Below are positions 27,828-36,851 of a stretch of 37,149 nucleotides of DNA, piece after piece. The DNA comes from Actinomycetes bacterium (lineage in GTDB: Bacteria; Actinomycetota; Acidimicrobiia; Acidimicrobiales; RAAP-2): NCBI GenBank assembly GCA_021826255.1, contig JAKBAZ010000002.1, forward strand, positions 1 through 37,149, read 5' to 3'. Made by a program: the position numbers and the translations under genes. The notes under the pieces were generated by a model, which saw only the letters and a program-made list of their open reading frames with translations, had not been told where the DNA came from and made no database searches. Every line of letters begins with the position of its first letter. Positions within the stretch are counted from its first letter, which is position 1.

Positions 27828-28199
27828 GTGACGGACCGAGTCGGACAACTCACCGTCCGTGAGGTGAGTGATGCCGAATGCACTCCCCACGAGCGAAGCA
27901 TTCCGCTCGGCGAGGAGGAGGCGTCCTCGTGGGCCCTACACTTCGCCCTCCTGGCCGACCCGGTGCGTCTGCGGTTGCTGAGCGCTCTGTGCGCGACGGA
28001 CGAGCCCATCTGCGCGTGCGACCTCGTGAGCCCCCTCGAGAGATCCCAGCCGACAGTCAGTCATCACCTCAAAGTTTTAAGTGACGGCGGGTTTGTTCGG
28101 AGTGAGCGACAGGGTCGTTGGATTCACTACGTCGCCACCGACGAAGGCCGCCGAGCCTTCGACATCATCGGTGGCGGGTCCGGATCTCGGATGCCGTGA
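27828..28199 (+). CDS. arsR: ArsR/SmtB family metalloregulator
   Basis: WALHFALLADPVRLRLLSALCATDEPICACDLVSPLERSQPTVSHHLKVLSDGGFVRSERQGRWIHYVA; CxC in the alpha3-type metal-binding position. Confidence 0.93.
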   Translation: MTDRVGQLTVREVSDAECTPHERSIPLGEEEASSWALHFALLADPVRLRLLSALCATDEPICACDLVSPLERSQPTVSHHLKVLSDGGFVRSERQGRWIHYVATDEGRRAFDIIGGGSGSRMP

Positions 28200-29371
28200 T
28201 GAGAGCGACTGAGCGCGTGAGTCTCGCCACTCTCGCTCGAGAGTGGGGTCGCCTCGGAGTGATCGGTGTGGGGGGACCCCCAGCTCACGTCGCTCTACTG
28301 CGCGATCTCTGCGTTCGACGCCGGGACTGGCTCAGCCCCGACCAGTTCGAGGACGCTCTCGCCACGGTGAATCTTCTCCCCGGTCCCGCGTCCACCCAAC
28401 TCGCGCTCTACTGCGCGTGGGTGGTTCGAGGAGTCGCCGGCGTGCTGGTGGGTGCGGCGTGCTTCGTGGGCCCCGGCACACTCCTCATCGTGGCGCTCGC
28501 CACGATCTTTCTCCAGAGTCATCCTCCCGTGGTCGTGATCGGGGCCGGGGCGGCGATGAGTGCCGTCGTGCCCGTGGTGGCGGCGCAGTCGGCTCGACTG
28601 CTCGTTCGGCCGAGTTGGACTCGAACTGTCGAGTCGGGTGGATCAAGGGGGCGCTGGGCAATCTACGTAGCGGCCGGTCTCGCGGGGACGCTCCTTCTCG
28701 GCCCGTGGTTAGTCGTCGTGATCCTGGGGACGGGACTCGTTGAACTCGTCGCGTCGTCGCCCTCGTCCCCCTCGACCCACCGCGGAACCGCAGTGGTCGG
28801 ACTCGCGACGAAGATGGTCGCTGTCGGCGTCGTCTCAGGACTGGGCGCGCTCGCTCTCGAGGCCTTCAAAGTGGGAGCGTTGTCCTACGGCGGGGGATTC
28901 GTCATTATCCCCTTGATGCAGCACGACACCGTCGTCGTTCACCACTGGATGACGGGGTGGCAGTTCTCGAATGCCGTGGCGTTGGGTCAATTGACCCCGG
29001 GGCCGGTGGTGCAGACGGTCGCCGTGGTCGGCTACGCCGCCGCGGGATACGTCGGAGCGGGTGTCGCCACCCTGATCGCCTTCACCCCGTCCGTCCTGTT
29101 CGTTCTGCTCGGCGGACCATCCTTTGAGCGTCTTCGACGGAGTAGTCGCGCACAACGTTTTCTCACCGGCTCGGGACCCGCCGCCATCGGGGCAATTGCC
29201 GGCTCCGCCCTGCTTCTCGCGTCTCCCCTCTCTCACCTCTGGCAGGTCGCACTCTCTCTCGGCGCCGTGATGTGGGTGATGGTGCTGGGTCGCTCTAGCG
29301 TGGTGAGTCTGCTCGGAGCCGCTCTGCTCGGAGTCGGGGCGGCGCTGCTCGGACTGCCCCTCGTCCACTAA
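28199..29371 (+). CDS. chrA: Chromate transporter, ChrA family (two-domain)
   Basis: LGVIGVGGPPAHVALLRD...LPGPASTQLALYCAW and second half FKVGALSYGGGFVIIPLMQHD...LGQLTPGPVVQTVAVVGYAAAG. ATGA overlap with the arsR stop. Confidence 0.9.
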   Translation: MRATERVSLATLAREWGRLGVIGVGGPPAHVALLRDLCVRRRDWLSPDQFEDALATVNLLPGPASTQLALYCAWVVRGVAGVLVGAACFVGPGTLLIVALATIFLQSHPPVVVIGAGAAMSAVVPVVAAQSARLLVRPSWTRTVESGGSRGRWAIYVAAGLAGTLLLGPWLVVVILGTGLVELVASSPSSPSTHRGTAVVGLATKMVAVGVVSGLGALALEAFKVGALSYGGGFVIIPLMQHDTVVVHHWMTGWQFSNAVALGQLTPGPVVQTVAVVGYAAAGYVGAGVATLIAFTPSVLFVLLGGPSFERLRRSSRAQRFLTGSGPAAIGAIAGSALLLASPLSHLWQVALSLGAVMWVMVLGRSSVVSLLGAALLGVGAALLGLPLVH

Positions 29372-29413
29372 GCGTCAGTCCTCGCGGACAATATTTCGGA
29401 CTCAGCCGACGCT
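29371..29413. terminator. Possible shared hairpin between convergent chrA and DUF1905 genes
   Basis: Nested complementary segments AGCGTC/GACGCT (29371-29376, 29408-29413) and AGTCC/GGACT (29377-29381, 29398-29402). Confidence 0.35.
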
Positions 29414-29686
29414 CAGGTGTAGTCGGACAACGTCGCCTAGTTCCGCGCCCTCGGCCCGTCGAAGGGCCACCTTGAGCGGCACCATGTAGTACTCGCCGCG
29501 GGGAAACAGAGCGGTCGACAGAGTGGTCGTACCGAGTCGGACTCGGGCGGGAATGACCCCCCACCCGTAGGTGAGTGTGGGGCCAAGTTCACGCAGGTCC
29601 TCGCTGACGTCGGGTGGGGTCACCACGAAGTAGTGAGGGGCGGGACCTCGCCACTCCACGACCTCGCCCTCCCATTCCCACTCCAC
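29402..29686 (-). CDS. DUF1905 domain protein
   Basis: MEWEWEGEVVEWRGPAPHYFVVTPPDVSEDLREL...GWGVIPARVRLGTTTLSTALFPRGEYYMVPLKVALRRAEG. Confidence 0.85.
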   Translation of the reverse strand: MEWEWEGEVVEWRGPAPHYFVVTPPDVSEDLRELGPTLTYGWGVIPARVRLGTTTLSTALFPRGEYYMVPLKVALRRAEGAELGDVVRLHLSVG

Positions 29687-29712
29687 GGGAAAAGTCTAGG
29701 TTCGAGCAGCCC

Positions 29713-31029
29713 TTAGGGGGCGACGAAGTCACCGTCCACGTGGACGACGTCTCGTCCAGCGCGAGCGAGAAGTGACGCCGCAATGGCCGAACGGTAGCCC
29801 GATTGGCAGTGCACCCACACGTCACCCGCGGGAATCTCGCTCAGTCGTTGGCTCAGTTCGTGAAGTGGGATGTGGAGACTGCCCGCTAGGTGGCCCGCCT
29901 CGTATTCGAGGCGTCGGCGAACATCTAGCACGACGGCGTCACTCGGTCGTTGATCAATGTCGGCGAACTCCACTCGCCGCAGAGTGGACACCTCGGGCGC
30001 CCACGTGGCCGGATCGCCCGGGGCCATCGCCTCAACTCGGTCAAGGCCGATTCTGACGAGCTCACGCTGAGCCTCGGCGACGTCCTCCACGCTTCCTCCC
30101 ACCAGGGTGAGAGGGGTTCCCCACGGGATCAACCACCCGAGGTAGGTGGCAAAACTACCGTCGAGTCCGATGGCGAGGGTCCCCGCGACGTGGGCCTGAG
30201 CGAACGCTCGCCGGTGTCGAAGATCCACGACCCACTCACCAGCGTCGAGACGCTGCTGGATCTCGTCACTGGAGGCGAGAGTGGGTGGCGTGAGGTCCAT
30301 CTCACCGGCCCCACGAAGATTGGTCGGACCCATGTGGGCGTAGTAGGCGGGAAAGGCGTCGAGTCCGCTCAGTATCTCTTTCACGTAACTCTCCTCGTCG
30401 AGGCTGAGTACGGGATTGATCTCCCGTTCGTGGCGCAAGGTCGACGAGAGACCCTCCGACTGAGTCGCCGAACAGAAACTTCCGAATCCGTGGGTGGGAT
30501 AGAGGGCGCTGTGCGCCGGGACCTCATTCACGAGACGGTGGGCCGAGGCGAACTGGTGTCGGGCCAGCGCGTCGGCGTGTTCGTGTCCGAGCAGGTCCGG
30601 ACGGCCGGTGGACCCGTAGAGGAGTGAACCCCCCGAGAAGACCCCGACCGTCTCGTCGGCGTCACTCACGACGTAGCTGAGATGAGTGAAGGTGTGGCCG
30701 GGAGTCGAAAGTACCTTCACGCGAAGATTCTCACCGACCTCAAGAACGTCGCCGTCGACCACGCCGTGGTGGCTCATGGTCACGGGGTCGAGACTATTGA
30801 GTACGTAGAGCGCCCCCGTGGCCTCGGCAAGAGCGGGACCGCCACTCACGTAGTCGTTGTGGATGTGGGTCTCAAAGACGTGGGTGAGAGTCAACGAGAG
30901 TGAGTCGAGTACGTGGAGAACGCGGTCGATGTCACGCTGGGGATCGATGACGAGGGCGACGCGGCCGTCGTGAACGAGGTAGGACCGATCACCGAGGCTG
31001 GGGGTGTCGAAGGTGATGACGTCGTACAT
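29713..31029 (-). CDS. MBL-fold persulfide dioxygenase-like protein fused to rhodanese domains
   Basis: HVFETHIHNDYVSGG, STPGHTFTHLSYVV, FSGGSLLYGSTGRPDLLG, then rhodanese WVHCQSGYRSAIAASLL; start ATG 31029. Confidence 0.88.
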   Translation of the reverse strand: MYDVITFDTPSLGDRSYLVHDGRVALVIDPQRDIDRVLHVLDSLSLTLTHVFETHIHNDYVSGGPALAEATGALYVLNSLDPVTMSHHGVVDGDVLEVGENLRVKVLSTPGHTFTHLSYVVSDADETVGVFSGGSLLYGSTGRPDLLGHEHADALARHQFASAHRLVNEVPAHSALYPTHGFGSFCSATQSEGLSSTLRHEREINPVLSLDEESYVKEILSGLDAFPAYYAHMGPTNLRGAGEMDLTPPTLASSDEIQQRLDAGEWVVDLRHRRAFAQAHVAGTLAIGLDGSFATYLGWLIPWGTPLTLVGGSVEDVAEAQRELVRIGLDRVEAMAPGDPATWAPEVSTLRRVEFADIDQRPSDAVVLDVRRRLEYEAGHLAGSLHIPLHELSQRLSEIPAGDVWVHCQSGYRSAIAASLLARAGRDVVHVDGDFVAP

Positions 31030-31355
31030 TAGGCGGCGTCCCGACGAACTCCGGTGACGAGCGGCAACCCCGCGTTCGACCACGCGCTGGTTCCCCCCGC
31101 CACGGAGCGGGCGTCGAAGCCGGCGTCGACGAGTCGGCGGGCCGCGCTGCGACTGCGATTACCACTGGCGCAGATGACGTACAGCGGTACGGTGCGCGAG
31201 AGTGAGTCGAGCGTGGCTTCGAGGTGGCCGAGCGGAATGAGCTGAGCCCCCGGAACGTGACCCGACTCGTACTCGTCGGGCTCACGAACGTCAATGACGT
31301 ACGCCCCGTCGGCGCGGGCGGCGGCGAAGGTGGCGATGGATACTTCGTGCACCAT
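31029..31355 (-). CDS. Single-domain rhodanese
   Basis: VSIATFAAARADGAYVIDVREPDEYESGHVPGAQLIPL...YVICASGNRSRSAARRLVDAGF; start ATG 31355. Confidence 0.9.
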   Translation of the reverse strand: MVHEVSIATFAAARADGAYVIDVREPDEYESGHVPGAQLIPLGHLEATLDSLSRTVPLYVICASGNRSRSAARRLVDAGFDARSVAGGTSAWSNAGLPLVTGVRRDAA

Positions 31356-31382
31356 GATGTGACCTCTCTCTCGTGAGGCCAG

Positions 31383-31400
31383 TATACCCCCAGGGGTATA
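31383..31400. promoter_or_regulatory. CsoR/CstR-type operator TATACCCC-CA-GGGGTATA
   Basis: 8-bp perfect arms, upstream of the rhodanese/persulfide-dioxygenase operon; matches the known ATACCCC..GGGGTAT style of CsoR-family sites. Confidence 0.82.
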
Positions 31401-31414
31401 AAAGTCAAGCGGAG

Positions 31415-32575
31415 CTATACCAGCGCCAGTCGGCGTCGGCGCGCCCACTCGGTGTGAGAGCAGGCCGGGTCTTCGGCAGTGACTCGACCGAAGCGAGCGA
31501 ACGCTCGCGCCCGAGAACCACCGCACAGTTGACGTTCCGGGCAACGTCCACACTCGCCCTCGAGGTCGCCGCGGCGCATGCGCACTAGATCGGGGTGGCG
31601 TTGGTAGATCTCGGTGAGATCGTCGTGGCGAACGTTGCCGAGCGAGACGGGAAGGAAACCGGACGCGTAGACCTCACCGTCGTGACCCACGAAGATAATG
31701 CCGCGGCCGTCCCCGGTCGCGAGGGAGTGGCTGGCGGTTTCGGGGCGTTCGGGCGCGGGGAACCGCAGAAGCTCAGTGCGCAGCGAGGCGTAGAAGGGAG
31801 AGGTCGCGGCTCGCTCGTCGCCTCGCGAGGGTGCGGCTCGTCGTTCGGCCTGAACCCGACGAAAGAAGGGCGCCTCCACGGTACGTACTGTCGTTCCTCG
31901 CTCAGTGACGTCTACGAGGAAGTGGCACACGTCCTCAGCGATGTCGGGTGTCACTTCGTCGAGTTCGGCCCCTCGACCCACGCCGATAAGGAAAAAGACC
32001 TCCCACGTGCGGATCTGGTGCTGATCGAGAAGGTGGGCGATACGAGCGAGCTCACTCGCGTTCTTGCGCATCACGGTGGTGTTGACTTGAACTCTAAATC
32101 CCATGGCGCTCAGGGTGTCCAGTGCGGCGAGCGTGCGCTCGAAGTGACCGGTGATACCCCGGATGGCGTCGTGGGTCGCTGGGTTGTCCCCGTCGAGGGA
32201 GATGGACACGGACCGAATTCCTTGAGCAAAGAGTCCGGCGAGACGTTCCGGGGAGAGTTCGTCGGTGACCGAAGGGGAGAGGGCGAAGCGAATGTGGCGC
32301 TCGCGACCGTAGGCGACGAGTTCATCGAGATCTCGCCGACGAAGACAGTCCCCGCCGGTCAAGATGACGAGCGGAGAGGGTGTGGACCACGAGGCGATGC
32401 GATCGAGAAGGCGGCAGCCCTCGTCAAAGGTCAGCTCGCCGGGGGCGGGTTCGGTCTGCGCGCTCGCGCGACAGTGCCGACAGGCCAAACCGCACGCCTT
32501 GGTGGTTTCCCAGAACACGAGGTGGGGAGCGGTGTCGTAGCGAGCGAGATGGAACTCCACGGAGCGTTCGGACAC
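31415..32575 (-). CDS. Radical SAM/SPASM protein (TIGR04053-like)
   Basis: WETTKACGLACRHCRASAQ (CxxxCxxC), VILTGGD, SPASM-type CGRCPERQLCGGSRARAFARFGRVTAEDPAC; GTG 32575 with AGGAGG SD. Confidence 0.85.
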   Translation of the reverse strand: MSERSVEFHLARYDTAPHLVFWETTKACGLACRHCRASAQTEPAPGELTFDEGCRLLDRIASWSTPSPLVILTGGDCLRRRDLDELVAYGRERHIRFALSPSVTDELSPERLAGLFAQGIRSVSISLDGDNPATHDAIRGITGHFERTLAALDTLSAMGFRVQVNTTVMRKNASELARIAHLLDQHQIRTWEVFFLIGVGRGAELDEVTPDIAEDVCHFLVDVTERGTTVRTVEAPFFRRVQAERRAAPSRGDERAATSPFYASLRTELLRFPAPERPETASHSLATGDGRGIIFVGHDGEVYASGFLPVSLGNVRHDDLTEIYQRHPDLVRMRRGDLEGECGRCPERQLCGGSRARAFARFGRVTAEDPACSHTEWARRRRLALV

Positions 32576-32669
32576 GACGCCTCCTTTACTAGGGCCGGGC
32601 AACTACCTCTGTCTTAGCGGGCGCAGGCGATGCCGGTCTAGGGACAAAAGTCCGACCGTGACTCTCCCG

Positions 32670-34733
32670 CTACCCGAGACACCGTGAGCGGAGGATGTCG
32701 AGTTCCTCCGGGTCGCCCACGGCGAAGAGTCGGTCGCCACCGGCGAACACCGTGTCCCCGCTCGGAGCGCGATTTCGGCCCTCTCGTTCGAGAGCGATGA
32801 GCAGGACTCCACTCGGCAGGTGTGCGTCGGAGAGGGCCGTACCAACCAGAGGCGAGTTCGTCGACACGACCGCGTCGAGAAATCCCCCCGAACCATCCAG
32901 AGATCGTGCCCGGTGCACTCGGTCGCTGATCTCGAAACGGTACGCCCTCACCACGTCGGAGATGGAGATGGTCCCAATGACTCGACGCTCATCATCGATG
33001 ACGGGGCTCCACGACAGCGGTGTGGCGGTGATGGACTCGAGAGCGACGTTGAGAGGCGTCACTCGTGACAGGGGCACCACAGTATTGACGACGAGGTCCT
33101 TCACCACACCCGACTTATCCGTCAAGCGCTCGCGCTCGATGGTTCCCGCGTAACGACCCTCGTCGTCAAGGACCGGCGCGAAGTGAACGCCCGCCCGGTC
33201 CATGACGTCCTCCGCCTCCTTCGTGCTCAGACTCTCCGCAATGACGCAACGGGGAGGGGCGAAGGCTTGAGCAACATTCATCCCCGTTAAGAGGGGCAAT
33301 CCCGTGAGCATGCGGTGAGCCGGAGACTCTTCGCGAGTGTGGAGCTGCGAACGGTAGATGGTGTGGTCGCCTCGGCGCACGACAAGGGTGGCAATTCCGA
33401 CCGCCATCATGCCGGGAACCGCCATGGTGAGAGTTCCGGTCATCTCGGCGACCATCAACATCATCGACAGGGGGGCCCGCGCGATGGAACCGAAGCAGGC
33501 CATCATTCCGACGATGACGAAGGGAGCGGGACTACTCGGCACACCGGCAAAGTGACCGTCCACGAGGCGCCACAACCCCGCCCCCACGAAGGCACCGATC
33601 ACCATGCCGGGGCCGAAGATCCCCCCCGAGCCCCCTGAACCGATGGAGAGGGTCGTCGCCAGAATGCGTACGAAGGGGAGTAACAGAACGATCCAGAGCG
33701 GCAGGGAGAGGACACTCGCCGTAAAAGCTTGCTGAATCCATCCGTAGCCGGTGCCGAGAGTCTCGGGCACTAACAACCCGAGCAGTCCCACCGCGACTCC
33801 GGCGAGACTGACGCGCACCCACGAAGGCAGGGGGAGTCGCGCCATCACTCCTTCAAGACCGTAGAAGGTCGAGGAGTAGGCCAGACCGACGAGCCCCGCG
33901 AGCACTCCGAGCAGTCCGAACCAACCGAGTTGAGCGGCGTTAGTGAGGTGGTACCCCCCGACGTACCCGAAGAGCGGCCCAAAACCTTGCCACGATCCGA
34001 AGATCCCGTAGCCCACCACCGACGCGATAAACGACGGTAGGAGGGCTTCGACTTCGAAGTCGTCCCGGTACATGATCTCGGCGGCGAGAAGAGCTCCACC
34101 GAGTGGCGCTCCAAAAATGGCCCCGATGCCTGAGCCCACGCCACTGGCGACGGCGACGCGAGCGTCACTCGGTGACAGGTCGAGAAGTCGGGCCAGGAAG
34201 GAGCCAAATCCGGCGGAGATCTGGCCGGTCGGGCCCTCGCGACCCCCTGATCCCCCCGATCCGATGGTAAGAGCGGAGGCCACGATCTTGACGGCGACGG
34301 TGCGCAAACGGATGCCGCGGGGGTTGTGATGAACGGCGGCGATAGCCGCGTCGGTGCCGTGACCCGAAGCGTCGGGGGCGAACCACGAGACGAGGAGAGC
34401 TCCGAAGAGGGCTCCTCCCCCGACGACGAGAGGAATAGCCCACGGTCGACTGAAGTGGGAGGACGCCACTCGCAAACCTTCATTAAAGGGCGTGGGTGGT
34501 CGATACCCCCCGAGGTCGACGAGCAAATACTGGTTGGCCCACAGCAGGCACCGGTAGAACACGACCGCCCCCGCACCCGAGATGAGACCGATGGTCGAAC
34601 CCAGAACTAGCCACTTTTGCGTGTAGCTCGCGTGGGCGAACCAGGATGACAGGCGTGCTCGCGCCGAGGCGACCCGCTCGTCTCGGCTCACTCGATGGAG
34701 GGCAGCTCTCACAGATTCCACTCGGGCGACCAC
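32670..34733 (-). CDS. ClC-family chloride channel/transporter with CBS pair and a probable TrkA-C domain
   Basis: GSGGSGGREGPTGQISAGFGSFLARLL, GSGGSGGIFGPGMVIGAFVGAGLWRLV, two CBS-like segments, C-terminal TrkA-C-like LPSGVLLIALEREGRNRAPSGDTVFAGGDRLFAVGDPEEL. Confidence 0.88.
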   Translation of the reverse strand: MVARVESVRAALHRVSRDERVASARARLSSWFAHASYTQKWLVLGSTIGLISGAGAVVFYRCLLWANQYLLVDLGGYRPPTPFNEGLRVASSHFSRPWAIPLVVGGGALFGALLVSWFAPDASGHGTDAAIAAVHHNPRGIRLRTVAVKIVASALTIGSGGSGGREGPTGQISAGFGSFLARLLDLSPSDARVAVASGVGSGIGAIFGAPLGGALLAAEIMYRDDFEVEALLPSFIASVVGYGIFGSWQGFGPLFGYVGGYHLTNAAQLGWFGLLGVLAGLVGLAYSSTFYGLEGVMARLPLPSWVRVSLAGVAVGLLGLLVPETLGTGYGWIQQAFTASVLSLPLWIVLLLPFVRILATTLSIGSGGSGGIFGPGMVIGAFVGAGLWRLVDGHFAGVPSSPAPFVIVGMMACFGSIARAPLSMMLMVAEMTGTLTMAVPGMMAVGIATLVVRRGDHTIYRSQLHTREESPAHRMLTGLPLLTGMNVAQAFAPPRCVIAESLSTKEAEDVMDRAGVHFAPVLDDEGRYAGTIERERLTDKSGVVKDLVVNTVVPLSRVTPLNVALESITATPLSWSPVIDDERRVIGTISISDVVRAYRFEISDRVHRARSLDGSGGFLDAVVSTNSPLVGTALSDAHLPSGVLLIALEREGRNRAPSGDTVFAGGDRLFAVGDPEELDILRSRCLG

Positions 34734-35185
34734 TGTGAGTCACGTGGTTCGCCACTCGCCGCACCGAGTTGACGAAGTGCCTCAATCAAAACGACTCGAT
34801 CCTCGGGGTTGATCGTTCTCGCCAGGTCCTCAATCTCTTCACGGCGCCGCTGCGTCACCGTAGCGATGAGTTCACGCGCCGACGTCGTCAGGGAAACTTC
34901 CACTTGGCGGCGGTCGGAGGGGTTCTGAACTCGTTCAATTAGTTTTTTGCGCTCCAAGCGGTCGCACATTCGTGTTGCGGTGGCCGGGGTGACGCCGAGA
35001 TGATGGGCGAGGGAGGCTACCGACTGGGGGCCCCGCGAAGCCACGAGAATCAGTGCTCGGTACTGAGGAAGCGTGACATCCTCTTCGATCCCGGCGAGAG
35101 ATCGAGCGGCGATAGCGACCAACGCACGACTGGCCGTGACGAGAGCCTCGACAAATTCGCCGAACTCGCTCCCGATTTCATTCAT
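34709..35185 (-). CDS. MarR-family transcriptional regulator
   Basis: LPQYRALILVASRGPQSVASLAHHLGVTPATATRMCDRLERKKLIERVQNPSDRRQVEVSLT; ATG 35185; 3' end overlaps the ClC start by 25 nt. Confidence 0.9.
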   Translation of the reverse strand: MNEIGSEFGEFVEALVTASRALVAIAARSLAGIEEDVTLPQYRALILVASRGPQSVASLAHHLGVTPATATRMCDRLERKKLIERVQNPSDRRQVEVSLTTSARELIATVTQRRREEIEDLARTINPEDRVVLIEALRQLGAASGEPRDSQWSPEWNL

Positions 35186-35251
35186 AGTGTAATAAGTGTA
35201 GTATCTAATTAATTCGTTGAAAACGATAATCCCTCGTGGCCGACGTATTAA

Positions 35252-35263
35252 GTGCATTTGCAC
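35252..35263. promoter_or_regulatory. Palindrome GTGCA-TT-TGCAC in the MarR divergent intergenic region
   Basis: Direct reading of agtgcatttgcacc. Confidence 0.35.
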
Positions 35264-35300
35264 CTAGTGCCCGTCCGGTCGTCCTTTCTACTCTTGTTCT

Positions 35301-35702
35301 ATGGACGTGTTGGAAACGACGGGAGTGGGAATGCGCCAGGTAGAGGTGTCCTTGGAGGCGCCCTACGAACTCGCCCGAGTGGTGCGACTGTTTCGGGGCC
35401 GACCGGAGTTGTGGTTGGAGACGGTGATCGCGATGGCGTGTGGCCAGACGTACCCCTACGCGGTTGTAGTGGGACCCCCGCGATTCGTCGAGCACGGCGC
35501 GGTCGTCGTGGAGGTGTCGTGGCGCCAACGAGCGACGGGTGGCTCCTTCACCTCCTTCACCGGACGAGTCAAGGTCGCCCCCCGGGACTCGAAGAGCATC
35601 GTGTCGCTCGTCGGCAGCGTCGAGGGCGGGTCGGCGGCTCGTGACGTCAACGACTTGAGTGCGATTCTGCGGTGGATTGTTCGCTCCGGACTCACCGCGT
35701 AG
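35301..35702 (+). CDS. Hypothetical protein, 133 aa (possibly SRPBCC/START-like, speculative)
   Basis: Complete ORF divergent from marR; amphipathic beta-rich stretches such as SFTSFTGRVKVAPRDSKSIVSLVGSVEGG. Confidence 0.6.
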   Translation: MDVLETTGVGMRQVEVSLEAPYELARVVRLFRGRPELWLETVIAMACGQTYPYAVVVGPPRFVEHGAVVVEVSWRQRATGGSFTSFTGRVKVAPRDSKSIVSLVGSVEGGSAARDVNDLSAILRWIVRSGLTA

Positions 35703-35912
35703 CAACTCCACCGGGTCGGCGCCGCGATCGGTATACCTCGAGCGAGTTGGCGGGTGGTTTGGCACTCGACCAGAAGCGGAGTGGGGCTGGATGTTCCTTG
35801 GTCGGATGTTTCGACCCCAACCTGCCATGGATCGCGCGCGAGTACGAGGCCTTTGTAACGCTACCGTTGACGTGAAGCGAACAACCTTTCGCCCGAGTAC
35901 TCAGGAGGCGCC

Positions 35913-36761
35913 GTGACCTCGACGTTCACCTTCTCGAATCAGACCATTCATCGACTCGGCTTCGGGGCGATGAGAATTACCGGTCCGGGGGTGTGGGGTT
36001 ACCCGCACGACCGTGACGGGGCGATAGCGGTCCTCAGGCGGGCCGTCGAGTTGGGAGTCGACTTCATTGACACGGCTGACGCCTACGGCCCCGAGGTCTC
36101 TGAGGAGTTGATTCGACACGCACTGCACCCCTACGGCGAGGTCCGGATTGCCACGAAGGCCGGACAGGTTCGTCCGGGTCCGGGTCGCTGGATTCCCTGT
36201 GGGCGCCCGGAGTATCTGCGCCAGCAGTGTGAGCTCTCGCTCCGGCGTCTCGGTCAAGAGTCGCTCGATCTGTTCCAACTCCACCGAGTGGACCCCACGG
36301 TACCGGCGGAGGAGCAGTTCGGGCTCCTGAGAGAGCTTCTGGACGAGGGCAAAGTGCGAGCCGTCGGCCTCTCCGAGGTGTCGGTCGACCTCATTCAACG
36401 AGCTGAAGAGATTGTTCCGCTCTCGAGCGTGCAAAATCTGTACAACGTGACTTCCCGCCACAGTGAGGAGGTTCTCGAGTACTGCGAGTCTCGGGGCCTC
36501 GGGTTCATTCCGTGGTACCCCATGGCGTCCGGGGAGTTGGCTCGCCCCGGAGGAGTGCTGGACTCGCTCGCGTCATCTCGGGGCGTGAGTGTGGCCCAAC
36601 TTTCTCTCGCCTGGCTACTTCACCGTTCACCCGTGGTGATTCCAATTCCGGGAACCTCTCGAGTCGATCACCTCGAGGAGAATATGGGAGCGACGACTCT
36701 CGTTTTGGACGACGAACTCCTCGCGACCCTCAACTCCCTCTCGCTTCCCTCGGTGAACTAG
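35913..36761 (+). CDS. Aldo/keto reductase
   Basis: [74 protein letters not shown]. Confidence 0.93.
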   Translation: MTSTFTFSNQTIHRLGFGAMRITGPGVWGYPHDRDGAIAVLRRAVELGVDFIDTADAYGPEVSEELIRHALHPYGEVRIATKAGQVRPGPGRWIPCGRPEYLRQQCELSLRRLGQESLDLFQLHRVDPTVPAEEQFGLLRELLDEGKVRAVGLSEVSVDLIQRAEEIVPLSSVQNLYNVTSRHSEEVLEYCESRGLGFIPWYPMASGELARPGGVLDSLASSRGVSVAQLSLAWLLHRSPVVIPIPGTSRVDHLEENMGATTLVLDDELLATLNSLSLPSVN

Positions 36762-36851
36762 TTCGTCAACGGTGCTCGGGCACAGCCCGGGTGGCTGACC
36801 CTGAAGCGTCCTTCGACTCGAGATGGTTCGCCGACGGTTGAGAGACAGTGC

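Noticed and set aside
31595-32617. 340-aa plus-strand ORF opposite the radical SAM gene
   Set aside because: Antisense of a gene with intact CxxxCxxC and SPASM cysteines; no motif of its own.
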